Origin: Candidatus Desulfovibrio gallistercoris
Lineage (GTDB): Bacteria > Desulfobacterota > Desulfovibrionia > Desulfovibrionales > Desulfovibrionaceae
Direction: 5' to 3'
NCBI GenBank assembly: GCA_019118745.1
Contig: DWYJ01000078.1
Span: 1 to 34,167, forward strand
DNA length: 34,167 nucleotides
The notes under the pieces were generated by a model. The model was not told the DNA's origin. It did no database searches and saw only the letters and a list, made by a program, of their open reading frames with translations. Positions 1 to 8,552 of this stretch are shown here, piece by piece. Positions within the stretch are counted from its first letter, which is position 1. Each line of letters begins with the position of its first letter. Both the position numbers and the translations under genes were made by a program.

Positions 1-409
<409 letters not shown>

Positions 410-1033
410 TTAGCGGATGAAGTTGGTCTTTTCCCACGGTTCGGGGCTGGGCGGCATGATGCCGGCGGCCTTGCCGGCGGCGATGCATTTGAGCATCCAG
501 CTCATGTTGTCGGCGAGGGTGCGCATGGTCTGGAGGCCTTCCTTGTCCTGGAGGGCTTCCTCGGCGTTGTTGCCGTGGATGGAGTTCCAGTACTGGGAGC
601 TGACCAGGGGCATGCGGCACATGGTGAAGTATTTGTTGAGCCGGTCGAAGGAGGCGGAGGCTCCGCCGCGGCGGCAGCTCACCACCACGGCGGCGGGCTT
701 GAAGGCGTAGGGCGCGGCCTTGCAGTAGAAGACGCGGTCGAGGAAGGCGCAGAGGGTGGCGTTGGGGCCGGCATAGTAGACGGGGGAACCGACGATGATG
801 CCGTCGGCCTCCTTGAGGAGGCGGATGCCTTCGTTGACCGGATCATCCTGAAAGATGCACTGGCCGGTCTGCACGCATTTGCCGCAGGCGATACAGCCGC
901 GGACGGCCTTGTTGCCCACGTGGAGCAGGGTGGAGCCGATGCCGTTCTCGTTGAGGCGGTCGGCGATGGTCTGGAGAGCGGTGCCGGTGGCGCCCTTGGC
1001 GTGCGGGCTGCCGTTGACAAGCAGGACGTTCAT
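410..1033 (-). CDS. NADPH-dependent FMN reductase / iron-sulfur flavoprotein family
   Basis: This is a 207-residue flavodoxin-fold protein. It begins with MNVLLVNGSPHAKG, the phosphate-binding loop of the NADPH-dependent FMN reductase family, and has GSPVYYAGP near residue 95, another FMN-contact motif. Cysteines 47, 50, 53 and 59 form C-x2-C-x2-C-x5-C, the compact spacing known from iron-sulfur flavoproteins, so a 4Fe-4S cluster is plausible; many related reductases carry similar cysteines without proof of a cluster. A cytoplasmic electron-transfer or quinone/nitro-reductase role is inferred. The ATG at 1033 is preceded by AGGGAG. A longer in-frame reading exists upstream but overlaps dapA antisense-like sequence and is rejected. 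It follows dapA after a terminator, so it may be transcribed separately. Confidence 0.85.
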   Translation of the reverse strand: MNVLLVNGSPHAKGATGTALQTIADRLNENGIGSTLLHVGNKAVRGCIACGKCVQTGQCIFQDDPVNEGIRLLKEADGIIVGSPVYYAGPNATLCAFLDRVFYCKAAPYAFKPAAVVVSCRRGGASASFDRLNKYFTMCRMPLVSSQYWNSIHGNNAEEALQDKEGLQTMRTLADNMSWMLKCIAAGKAAGIMPPSPEPWEKTNFIR

Positions 1034-1093
1034 GCGATCTCCCTGGGGTAAGAGGTGGAAGTGCCGGCCGGGGTGGCCGGAGGCGGATATGAT

Positions 1094-1124
1094 AAAAGCC
1101 GGCAGCCTTGCGGCCGGCCGGCTT
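1094..1124 (-). terminator. Rho-independent terminator after dapA
   Basis: On the minus strand AAGCCGGC (1124-1117) pairs with GCCGGCTT (1103-1096), and the stem runs into TTTTATCAT. It lies just beyond the dapA stop codon and separates dapA from the flavoprotein gene. Confidence 0.65.
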
Positions 1125-1145
1125 GGAGGCGGAAGTGACGGGCTG

Positions 1146-2027
1146 TCAGCTGATGAGGGCGTGCTTGCGCAGTTCGCGCTTGAGGTCGTCCAGATGGGCA
1201 TCGGAGAGGGGGCAGAGCGGCAGGCGCAGCTCCAGATCCATTTTGCCCATGAGCGCCAGCGCGGTCTTGACCGGGATGGGATTGCTTTCCACGAACATGG
1301 CCTGGTGCAGGTCATAGAGCTCATGGTGCAGGCGCGCGGCCTCGGCAAGTTTGCCCTCCTTGAAGAGGTTGCACATGCGGGACATGGCGCCGGGCATGAT
1401 GTTGGAGGTGACGGAGATGACCCCGCTGCCGCCGATGCTCATGAGGGGCAGGGCGGTGAAGTCGTCGCCGGAGAGCACGCTGAAGTTGTCGGGACAAGCG
1501 GCGATGGTCTGGCTGCCCTGGTGCAGGTCGCCGGTGGCCTCCTTGACGCCCACGATGTTGGGGCAGTCGTGGGCAAGGCGGCCCAGGGTGGCGGGCTGCA
1601 TGTTGCAGCCCGTGCGGCCGGGCACGTTGTAGGGCACGAGCGGGATGTCCACCGCTTCGGCGATGGCCCGGAAGTGACGGTACAGGCCTTCCTGCGTGGG
1701 TTTGTTGTAGTAGGGCGTGATGAGCAGCGCGCCGTCCGCGCCTGCCTTGCGGGCAAAGCGGGTCAGGCGGATGGCTTCCTCGGTGTTGTTGGAGCCCGCT
1801 CCCGCCAGCACGGGCACGCGCCCGGCCACCTGCTCGATGCAGATCTCGATGACGCGCTCGTGCTCGTCATGGGTGAGGGTGGCGGACTCGCCGGTGGTGC
1901 CGCAGGGCACGAGGCCGTGGATACCCTCCGTGATCTGCCATTCGATGAGAGCGCGGTAGGCTTCCTCGTCCACGGCGCCGTTTTTGAACGGCGTCACCAG
2001 AGCAGTCATAGCACCGGAAAACAACAT
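1146..2027 (-). CDS. dapA: 4-hydroxy-tetrahydrodipicolinate synthase
   Basis: DapA condenses pyruvate with aspartate semialdehyde, the first committed step of the diaminopimelate/lysine branch, in the cytoplasm. The 293-residue protein has the usual length of this TIM-barrel family. The catalytic set is intact: Thr44-Thr45 in GTTGES, Tyr133 in PYNVPGRTG, Arg138, and the Schiff-base lysine 162 in GVKEATGD. The ATG at 2027 follows AAGGAGG at ideal spacing. It lies 28 bases behind HU on the same strand, probably in the same transcript, and a terminator follows. Family identification is secure. An N-acetylneuraminate lyase is unlikely given the GTTGES and GRTG motifs. Confidence 0.96.
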   Translation of the reverse strand: MLFSGAMTALVTPFKNGAVDEEAYRALIEWQITEGIHGLVPCGTTGESATLTHDEHERVIEICIEQVAGRVPVLAGAGSNNTEEAIRLTRFARKAGADGALLITPYYNKPTQEGLYRHFRAIAEAVDIPLVPYNVPGRTGCNMQPATLGRLAHDCPNIVGVKEATGDLHQGSQTIAACPDNFSVLSGDDFTALPLMSIGGSGVISVTSNIMPGAMSRMCNLFKEGKLAEAARLHHELYDLHQAMFVESNPIPVKTALALMGKMDLELRLPLCPLSDAHLDDLKRELRKHALIS

Positions 2028-2055
2028 ATATCCTCCTTGCCGCAGTCCGGCCAGG

Positions 2056-2331
2056 CTATTGATTGATGTATTCCTTGAGTTCCTTGCCCGCCCGGAAGAA
2101 GGGCAGACGTTTGGGGATGACCGAAACGCTTTCCCCGGTCTTGGGATTGCGTCCGGCGTAACCGCTGTATTCCTTGACTTTGAAGCTGCCGAAGCCGCGG
2201 ATCTCGATGCGGTCCCCGGCGATGAGAGCGTCCTTCATGGCGTCGACGAAGGTATTGACTACCATGGTGGCATCCTCCATCGGCAGATTGGCTTCCTCGG
2301 CCAGAGTCTTGATAAGCTCGCTCTTGTTCAT
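2056..2331 (-). CDS. hup: HU/IHF-family DNA-binding protein
   Basis: This is a 91-residue histone-like protein: N-terminal MNKSELIKTLAEEANL helices, then the signature RGFGSFKVKEYSGYAGRNPKTGE, where the beta arm with its RNP tip inserts into the DNA minor groove. It binds and bends DNA as a dimer. Two ATGs lie in tandem at 2334 and 2331. AGGAGG sits only one base before the first and four before the second, so I choose 2331. HU and IHF subunits cannot be told apart reliably here; the overall pattern fits HU. It lies between the FlhG-like gene and dapA, with about 100 non-coding bases upstream that could hold its own promoter. Confidence 0.93.
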   Translation of the reverse strand: MNKSELIKTLAEEANLPMEDATMVVNTFVDAMKDALIAGDRIEIRGFGSFKVKEYSGYAGRNPKTGESVSVIPKRLPFFRAGKELKEYINQ

Positions 2332-2434
2332 CATGCCTCCTAGAAGTTGGGGGGGAGTGCGTCAGGAAGCTGACCTCAATAAGGCAATGACGCAAGTTTG
2401 TTCATTACCCTGTTTTGGCTTCAAGGTAAAGGCT

Positions 2435-3241
2435 TTACAGACCGGGGGCCTGCAATACCGGCCGTCGGGCAAGCTGATCGAGCATGCTGAGCCGGTGCTT
2501 TTGCAGACGAGCGGCGATCTTCTCCATGTCCTGGGCGGCGGGGCTGCCGGGGGCGTAGCGCATGAGCGGCTGCTGCCGGCACACGGCCTCGGTCAGCTTG
2601 GCGTCGCTGCGGACGTGGCCAAGGAAGACCGGTTCGATGTTGAGGAAGTGGGAGCAGGCTCCCTTGAGTTTGTCGAAAGCGGCCTGCGCCTCTCTGGCGG
2701 AGCCGGCCTGATTGACCACCACCATGAAGTCTTTCATGGCGTGGCGGGTGCTCAGGACTTTCATGAAGGCATAACTGTCCGTCAGCGAGGTGGGTTCGGG
2801 CGTGATGACCACGAGCCGCATGGAGGCCATGGCGGCAAAGCCCTGCACCGTATCGGAGATGCCCGCGCCAAGGTCCATGAACACGTAGTCATATCCCGAA
2901 AAGACGGGTTCCAGCTTCTGCAGCAGTTCGTGGCGCATCTCAGGGCTGAGATCCACTAGTTCCGGCACGCCCGAGGCGGCGGGCAGCACGTCGAAACCGC
3001 GGGGCTCCACCGGGTAGAGCACCTTGCTCAGGGGCATCTCACCCATGAGGGCGTGCTGCAGGTTGCCTTCGGGAATGATGCCGAGCAGGACGTCCAGATT
3101 GGCCAGACCGAGGTCACAGTCCATAAGCAGGGCCGTGTAGCCGGCCTGGTAAAGTCCGCAGGCCAGATTCAGGGAAAGATTGGTCTTGCCCACGCCGCCC
3201 TTGCCGCTCATGACGGCAATGCTCAAGGTTGTATTGGCCAT
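2435..3241 (-). CDS. FlhG/MinD-type P-loop ATPase
   Basis: This is a 268-residue member of the ParA/MinD superfamily. The deviant Walker A motif KGGVGKT is at residues 14-20. The switch region MDCDLGLANLDVLLG and the Walker B-like FMDLGAGISDTV follow. The DxDLGLANxDVLLG wording is typical of FlhG/FleN/YlxH, which control flagellar number and placement, more than of division-site MinD. No membrane-targeting C-terminal helix is obvious. The start overlaps the previous gene's stop by one base (TGATG), which implies translational coupling with the GGDEF-like protein. No flagellar genes lie in the window, so the FlhG assignment is by motif only. Confidence 0.82.
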   Translation of the reverse strand: MANTTLSIAVMSGKGGVGKTNLSLNLACGLYQAGYTALLMDCDLGLANLDVLLGIIPEGNLQHALMGEMPLSKVLYPVEPRGFDVLPAASGVPELVDLSPEMRHELLQKLEPVFSGYDYVFMDLGAGISDTVQGFAAMASMRLVVITPEPTSLTDSYAFMKVLSTRHAMKDFMVVVNQAGSAREAQAAFDKLKGACSHFLNIEPVFLGHVRSDAKLTEAVCRQQPLMRYAPGSPAAQDMEKIAARLQKHRLSMLDQLARRPVLQAPGL

Positions 3242-4038
3242 CAGGCACCCCCAAAATAAAGAAAGCGTTTTTCCTGGGACTGCACGAGGGTATCGGGCTG
3301 TCCCGCTGTGTTGACGGCATCGAACTGCACGCTGTCGGTCTGGGCTCGCGCCCGTTCGAGCAGGGGCGAGATGCGCTCCAGCGCATCCCTTACCGTCAGT
3401 CGTGCCGCCTGTGCAAGTGTGAGGACCGCAAAACCGCAGGCGTCGCCGGGCTGGCTCCCGCTCCGGTAGCGTTCGCGCAGGCGCATGGCCAGCGCCCTGG
3501 CCCGCAGGGGCCCGAAACCCGGCAGCATGAGGGCGATGCCGCGTTCCGGCAGCGCGCCCAGCGTATCGCAGCCGTCCATGCTCTGGGCCGCCAGATCGGC
3601 CAGCCGCACCATGATCTCCGTGCAGTGCGCGCCGGCGCGGGCCTCGTCCGTCAGGTCCATACAGACGAACGAAAGCTGCCCGCCGCTGCGTTGCAGGCGC
3701 TGGAGGTCGCGCTCCATCTGCGCGAGGAAGAGCTCGCTGCACAGCATGCGGGCCAGGACATGGTCCGTGGCGCGCAGGGGAGGACAGGCGTCAGGGCAGA
3801 GGTCCGAGGAGCTTCTGTCCATGATGTGGCTCAACGCCTGGGTCACCGCGGAGTCGTTGAGCGGCAGCGCGCCCCAACGGCTGTTGGGCCAGCGTTGCCG
3901 GAAAGCCTGCCAGCGTTCCGGGGTCATGCCGTGCACGCGGCGCAGCACGAGCAGCTCCGGGCCTTCGTCAGCCGCCTGCGCATCCCGCAGCTCGCGCAGC
4001 TCGGCCAGCAGGTCGTCGAAATCAGCGCTGTTGCTCAT
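3241..4038 (-). CDS. Degenerate GGDEF-like protein coupled to FlhG-type ATPase
   Basis: This is a 265-residue soluble protein. The N-terminal 110 residues are unrecognised. The second half reads like a diguanylate-cyclase fold (LSFVCMDLTD, then a strand-turn-strand LPERGIALMLPG, then ALAMRLRERY and a late helix), but the turn that should read GG(D/E)EF is LPERG, so it cannot be a normal cyclase. A non-catalytic nucleotide-sensing or scaffold role is inferred. It overlaps prfB by 17 bases upstream and shares TGATG with the ATPase downstream, so the pair is probably made together. The fold call is by eye and moderately secure. Confidence 0.6.
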   Translation of the reverse strand: MSNSADFDDLLAELRELRDAQAADEGPELLVLRRVHGMTPERWQAFRQRWPNSRWGALPLNDSAVTQALSHIMDRSSSDLCPDACPPLRATDHVLARMLCSELFLAQMERDLQRLQRSGGQLSFVCMDLTDEARAGAHCTEIMVRLADLAAQSMDGCDTLGALPERGIALMLPGFGPLRARALAMRLRERYRSGSQPGDACGFAVLTLAQAARLTVRDALERISPLLERARAQTDSVQFDAVNTAGQPDTLVQSQEKRFLYFGGA

Positions 4039-5135
4039 GGCGGTACAAGAGGTAGTCGTGCTGGAACTGGTCTATCTGGCCGTTGAGCACGGCTTCCACA
4101 TCACCGGCTTCGCTGTTGGTGCGGTGATCCTTCACCAGCCGGTAGGGCTGGAGGGTATAGGTGCGGATCTGGCTGCCGAAGGCGATGGCGTCCTTGCCGG
4201 CATACTGGGCCTGACGTTCGGCCTCCCGCTTCTGCAGCTCCAGATTGTAGAGCCGGGCCTTGAGGATGCGCAGGGCGGAGTCCTTGTTGTGGTGCTGGGA
4301 CTTCTCGTTCTGGCACTGGGCCGAGATGCCGGTGGGGATATGGGTCACGCGGACGGCGGAGCTGGTGGTGTTGACGCTCTGTCCGCCCGGCCCGCTGGAG
4401 CGGAAGGTATCGAAGCGCAGGTCGCTTTCCTTGATGTCCAGTTCGATGTCGTTGCCGGCATCGGGGATGACGTCCACCGAGGCAAAAGAGGTATGACGAC
4501 GGCCCGAGGCATCGAAGGGAGAGATGCGGATCAGGCGGTGGATGCCGCGCTCGCTGCGCAGGAAGCCGAAGGCATGCGGCCCGGCGATGCGCAGGGTGAC
4601 GCTCTTGATGCCGGCCTCGTCTCCGGGCAGAAAGTCCAGTTCTTCCACATCGTAGCCGCGACGGGCGGCCCAGCGGGTATACATGCGCAGCAGCATCTCG
4701 GCCCAGTCCTGCGATTCCGTGCCGCCCGCGCCGGGGTGGATCTCCAGGATGGCGTCCTGATTGTCCTCCTCGCTGGAAAGGAGCATGACGAGTTCCGTCT
4801 CTTCCAGCAGGGCGGCAAGGGCGTCCTGCTGGTCGTGGAGGGACTGGAGCGCTTCTTCGCCGCCGTCCTCGGCGGCCAGTTCCTGCCAGGCCTGCATGTC
4901 GTCATGGGCCGTCTTCAGGCGGTCCAGGCGCTCGACTTCATCCTCCAGCTGGCGCTTCTCGCGCAGGAGCGGGGTCAGGGCTTCCGGTTTGTCCCATGCG
5001 CCGGGACGGGAAAGCTCCTGTTCGATGGCATCAAGGCGTTTCTTGCCGGCAGCGGCGTCAAAGACGCCCCCAGAGGTTGTCGAAACGCTGGGTAAGGGTC
5101 TGGGTACGCGCCCGGAGATCACTAAGTTGCAGCAT
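4022..5135 (-). CDS. prfB: Peptide chain release factor 2, with programmed +1 frameshift
   Basis: RF2 releases the finished peptide at UGA and UAA stops. The gene is read in two frames. The ATG at 5135 opens 25 codons, then an in-frame TGA (5060-5058) is codon 26, and a +1 shift continues in the frame ending at 4022, giving 370 residues. The shift site reads GGGGG CGT CTT TGA C: a Shine-Dalgarno-like G run, slippery CTT and a poor-context UGA, as in the classic E. coli prfB autoregulation. Downstream, the stop-recognition tripeptide SPF (RISPFD) and the catalytic GGQ (SGPGGQSVN) are intact. The start has no strong ribosome-binding site. It lies directly behind lnt, 14 bases after that stop codon. 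Confidence 0.96.
5057..5071 (-). promoter_or_regulatory. prfB: prfB recoding site
   Basis: On the minus strand, five Gs (5071-5067) precede CGT CTT TGA C. The G run is three bases upstream of the slippery CTT. Low RF2 makes the ribosome pause at UGA and slip forward, which restores synthesis. The match to the known element is complete. Confidence 0.93.
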
Positions 5136-5149
5136 GGGATTCCATGGGG

Positions 5150-6712
5150 TTAAACGTTGCGGCGCACAGGGCCGAAAAAGAGCAGGCACAGCAGGAGCAG
5201 GGCCGCCCCCACGGGCAGCCAGTGGGCGATGCGGTGATACAGGGTCGTTTCCGACAGGACGCGGGCCCTCCCCCAGTGGGCGGTCTCCTCAAACTGGCCG
5301 CCGCGCAGGACGATGCGGCCGCGCGCGTCGATGACGGCCGAGATGCCCGTATTGGTGCCCCGCAGTATCCAGCGGTTCTGTTCCACCGCGCGGACGGCCG
5401 TGAGGCGAAGATGCTGCAGGCCGGCCGGCGAGCGGCCGAACCAGCCGTCATTGCTGATGTCCACCAGCACATTGGCCCCGTCACGCACGCGCTGCTGCGC
5501 AAGCCACGGAAAAATGCCTTCATAGCAGATGAGCATGCCCAGTTCAAGGCCGCTGCTGCTCAGGGGAGCCAGCCGCGTGCCGGGCGTGTAGACGCCCACC
5601 TGCTGCAGGAGGCCTTCCAGGAAGTTCCATTGCAGCCAGTCCGGTACGTATTCCCCGAAGGGAACAAGGTGCTCCTTGTCGTAGTAGCCGGCCAGGCTGC
5701 CGTCCGGCCCGATGAGGTAAGCCCGGTTATAGACGCGCATGTTTTCCCGGCTGCCTTCAAAACCGGGGGCCCCGGTCAGCAGGGGGCTCTGCGTCCGCGC
5801 GGCCAGTTCGCGTATGAGCGGCGTATGCGGATTGGCGGCCATGAAGTTGAAGGGCAGGGCCGTTTCCGGCCAGACGATGAGCGGATGCTCGCCGGGGTGT
5901 TCGGCCAGCATCTGTTCGGTCAGGCGCAGATAGGTCTGCACGGTGCTGCGCTGGAAGGCCGGCAGCCATTTCTGGTTCTGGTCGATGTTGCCTTCGGCAA
6001 AGAGGACGGCAAAGCTGCCGCTGCCCTCCGGCAGGGGGTCCAGAGGCTCCTGGTCGAGCCGCCAGAAGCCGTAGCCCAGGCAGGCGAACATGAGCAGCAG
6101 GGAAAGCAGGGGATAGTGCCTGCCGTGGGGCGCCATGAAGAGCAGAAGGAGCAGGAAGACCCAGCAGCCGCCCAGCAGGTAGCCGCCCAGCAGGTCCGCC
6201 GGCTGGATGAGCACCGGCCAGGCCGCCAGCGCCCCGTAGAGCGGCAGCCACGGAAAGCCCGCCACCACCGCGTATCCCCATTCCAGCAGATACCAGCACA
6301 GCCCCAGAGAGAGGGCCAGCACCAGCGGCGTGCGCCGCCGCAGGAGATGGGCGGCCCAGGCAAAGAGGCCGCCCGCGCTGGACAGGCAGGCCGCCACGAA
6401 GGCCGCGCAGGGGACGGCCAGCCACCACGGCAGCCCCCCCACCTGATAGATGGGCAGGTATAGCCAGTAAAGCGCCGCCAGATGGCCGCCCCAGGCCGCC
6501 AGCCAGCCGCGGCGGAAGGCCTGCCCCGCATGACCGGCGCGCAGGCCCATGAAGGCCAGCAGCACCGGCGCCAGCAGGGCCAGCGGCGGCAGGGCGTCCG
6601 GCAGGAAGGGGAGCGGATGCGCGAAGCCCAGCCAGATGCAGAGCACGACGGCCAGGGGCAAAAAAGCCCGCGAGAGGAGCCCCTCCCGGGACGGGGCGGA
6701 GGCCAGCAGCAT
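5150..6712 (-). CDS. lnt: Apolipoprotein N-acyltransferase
   Basis: Lnt transfers the third acyl chain from phospholipid to the N-terminal cysteine of lipoproteins in the inner membrane. The 520-residue protein has about six to seven membrane segments in residues 15-215, then a periplasmic nitrilase-like domain. The catalytic triad is present as Glu283 (WPETALP), Lys346 (YYDKEHLVPFGEY) and Cys396 (ICYEGIFP), and a final membrane helix lies near the C-terminus. The start at 6712 comes one base after the stop of the CorC-like gene, with GAGGA six bases ahead. The corC-lnt neighbour pair is a common bacterial arrangement, which supports both calls. Confidence 0.95.
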   Translation of the reverse strand: MLLASAPSREGLLSRAFLPLAVVLCIWLGFAHPLPFLPDALPPLALLAPVLLAFMGLRAGHAGQAFRRGWLAAWGGHLAALYWLYLPIYQVGGLPWWLAVPCAAFVAACLSSAGGLFAWAAHLLRRRTPLVLALSLGLCWYLLEWGYAVVAGFPWLPLYGALAAWPVLIQPADLLGGYLLGGCWVFLLLLLFMAPHGRHYPLLSLLLMFACLGYGFWRLDQEPLDPLPEGSGSFAVLFAEGNIDQNQKWLPAFQRSTVQTYLRLTEQMLAEHPGEHPLIVWPETALPFNFMAANPHTPLIRELAARTQSPLLTGAPGFEGSRENMRVYNRAYLIGPDGSLAGYYDKEHLVPFGEYVPDWLQWNFLEGLLQQVGVYTPGTRLAPLSSSGLELGMLICYEGIFPWLAQQRVRDGANVLVDISNDGWFGRSPAGLQHLRLTAVRAVEQNRWILRGTNTGISAVIDARGRIVLRGGQFEETAHWGRARVLSETTLYHRIAHWLPVGAALLLLCLLFFGPVRRNV

Positions 6713-6713
6713 G

Positions 6714-7562
6714 TTATTCCTCATCCTGAGCGGGCGCGGCGTCGGGGTCAGGCTCCATGCGCAGCCGACGGATAAGCTTCTTGTCCGCATCCTGCACCGA
6801 GAAAAGCCAGCCGTGCAGGGCGAAGCGCTCGCCGGGGCCGGGCACATGACCGGCCTCCATGCTCAGGTAGCCGCCGATGGTGTCCACCTCGTCGGATTCG
6901 ATGTCCACGCCCAGCTCCTGCAGATCTTCCAGCAGGGCGCGGCCGGTCAGTTCGTAGACGCGGGGCTCGATCTCCCGGATGTCTTCCTGCCGGGGGGCGT
7001 CGTGCTCGTCCTCGATGTCGCCCACGATCTCCTCGAGCAGGTCCTCGATGGTGATGAGGCCGGACGTGCCGCCGTACTCGTCGAGCGCGATGGCGATGTG
7101 CTGCTTGCGGGCGCGGAATTCCTGCAGCAGGGCGCGGATGGGTTTGGTCTCCGGCACGAAGAAGGGGTCCCGCATGATGGCGGAAAGATCCTGTGAGCCG
7201 GATCCGGGAGAGAGCAGGCTGCTGAGGATGTCCTTGGCGTGCAGGATGCCGACGATGTTGTCGCGGGTCTCCCGGAAAACGGGGATGCGGGAATGGCCGG
7301 ACGTCACGATGACGCGCGCCACTTCCGGCAGCGGCATGTCTTCCGGCACGCAGTCGATGTCCGTGCGCGGCGTCATGGTGTCCTGCACCTGCAGGTCGTT
7401 GAAGCGCAGGATGCCGAGCAGCATGGATTCCTCGTCGGGTTCCACTTCGCCTTCGGCACGGGCTTCCAGGATGGCCTTTTCGAGGGATTCCTCGTCGTCG
7501 CGTCCGAACAGACGCCCAAGGCGCGACCAGATGCTACTGTGACTCTCGGGACCACCGTCCAC
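6714..7562 (-). CDS. corC: CorC-like CBS-domain protein (HlyC/CorC family)
   Basis: This 282-residue cytosolic protein has two CBS domains (about residues 60-185; MTPRTDIDCVPED and IALDEYGGTSGLITIEDLLEEIVGDIEDE are diagnostic) followed by a CorC_HlyC transporter-associated domain (about 195-270, with DTIGGYLSMEAGHVPGPGE). It lacks the DUF21 membrane domain of longer relatives. The family is linked to magnesium/cobalt efflux and membrane integrity; the exact role is unproven. Translation starts at GTG (7562), chosen because AAAGGAGG lies five bases ahead and no ATG fits better. It sits 24 bases behind the PilZ gene and touches lnt. Confidence 0.88.
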   Translation of the reverse strand: MDGGPESHSSIWSRLGRLFGRDDEESLEKAILEARAEGEVEPDEESMLLGILRFNDLQVQDTMTPRTDIDCVPEDMPLPEVARVIVTSGHSRIPVFRETRDNIVGILHAKDILSSLLSPGSGSQDLSAIMRDPFFVPETKPIRALLQEFRARKQHIAIALDEYGGTSGLITIEDLLEEIVGDIEDEHDAPRQEDIREIEPRVYELTGRALLEDLQELGVDIESDEVDTIGGYLSMEAGHVPGPGERFALHGWLFSVQDADKKLIRRLRMEPDPDAAPAQDEE

Positions 7563-7586
7563 AATGACCTCCTTTGTTGAAAGGCG

Positions 7587-8507
7587 CTAGTGATGATGTT
7601 TACCGCTCAGGCTCTCGACCCAACGCAAGATGGGGTCGACGCCCTTGAGCGGGGATGCATGAAACCATTTCAGCGAGCGTTCGCCGGGCTGCAGCAGCGC
7701 CCAGTTGGTGAACTCCAGCCCCACCAGGAAGGCCGGCGGATTTTCCCGCAAGCGGGTATTGTTGACCGAGCAGGTCGCCCAGAACGTGACCGGCTCGCCG
7801 TCCATCTCGAATACCAGCAGGCAGAATAGCGGGGAACCTTTCTCAAGGTCAACGGGGGGAGCCGCATCCTTGTGTTCCAGCGGGAAGCCGATGGCCATGC
7901 CCGAGGCGGAGATGTCCGCCAGGAAGAGCGGCGGCGCGGCCGCGCCGCGCTTGGCCGCCAGGACGGGCGGGCCGACCTGTTCGAGCGTGAGGGGCATGGG
8001 CTGCTGCGGGGTGATGGTCCAGAGGCTCAGCAGACGGATGCTGCTCTGGGGCGGCGTCACACGGGAAAAGGTGCGCTTGTGGCCGATCTCCATGCTGATG
8101 GGGAAGCTCATCTCCACCGCCTGGAAGGGTTCGTCGGGGATGACCTTGCGGATCTCGCAGCAGAATTTGAAATATTGTTGCCCGGACTGTTCCTTGGCGC
8201 GGAACAGCAGATAGGCGGGCGTGCTGGTCAGGGAATGGGCGATGGGGTCCAGCATGCGGAAGAGCAGTTTATCCTTCTCCAGCGTCTCCAGCTGCCCCCG
8301 GTAGCTGCGGTAGCCGACATCCGGCGCGTCCGGCTCTATCTCGAAGATCTCGCGCGAGAGCAGCGCCTCGTCCAGGATGCTGTGGATGATCTTGTGGAAG
8401 TGCTTCCGGGAATAGCGGGAGTGCGCGTGCTTTTGCCAGAAGTAGCCGATGATGAAAAGGATCAACCCCGCAAGCAGGCTCAGCGAGATGATCAGCAGCG
8501 GTGACAT
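7587..8507 (-). CDS. Membrane-anchored PilZ-domain protein (c-di-GMP receptor)
   Basis: This 306-residue protein has one N-terminal membrane helix (residues 3-22), then a soluble region. It carries the two PilZ signatures: an RxxxR motif in HKRTFSR (about residue 145) and DISASGMAI (about residue 203), the D/NxSxxG motif. Together these bind cyclic di-GMP. The part between the helix and PilZ resembles the YcgR-type N-terminal barrel in length, but I cannot confirm it. The start at 8507 has GGAGAA ahead. A role in motility or surface behaviour is inferred, and it shares a gene string with the GGDEF-like and FlhG-like genes. The C-terminus ends in three histidines. Confidence 0.78.
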   Translation of the reverse strand: MSPLLIISLSLLAGLILFIIGYFWQKHAHSRYSRKHFHKIIHSILDEALLSREIFEIEPDAPDVGYRSYRGQLETLEKDKLLFRMLDPIAHSLTSTPAYLLFRAKEQSGQQYFKFCCEIRKVIPDEPFQAVEMSFPISMEIGHKRTFSRVTPPQSSIRLLSLWTITPQQPMPLTLEQVGPPVLAAKRGAAAPPLFLADISASGMAIGFPLEHKDAAPPVDLEKGSPLFCLLVFEMDGEPVTFWATCSVNNTRLRENPPAFLVGLEFTNWALLQPGERSLKWFHASPLKGVDPILRWVESLSGKHHH

Positions 8508-8552
8508 GCGTTTCTCCGAACGTTGATGGATGCGGCGGCGCAGCCCGCCGGT

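Noticed and set aside
855-2066. 403-codon plus-strand frame opposite dapA
   Set aside because: DapA on the minus strand has all its catalytic residues and a strong ribosome-binding site; the plus frame is shadow.
5058-5060. In-frame TGA in prfB as an inactivating mutation
   Set aside because: Its position at codon 26 and the surrounding element match the known programmed frameshift, so it is regulatory.
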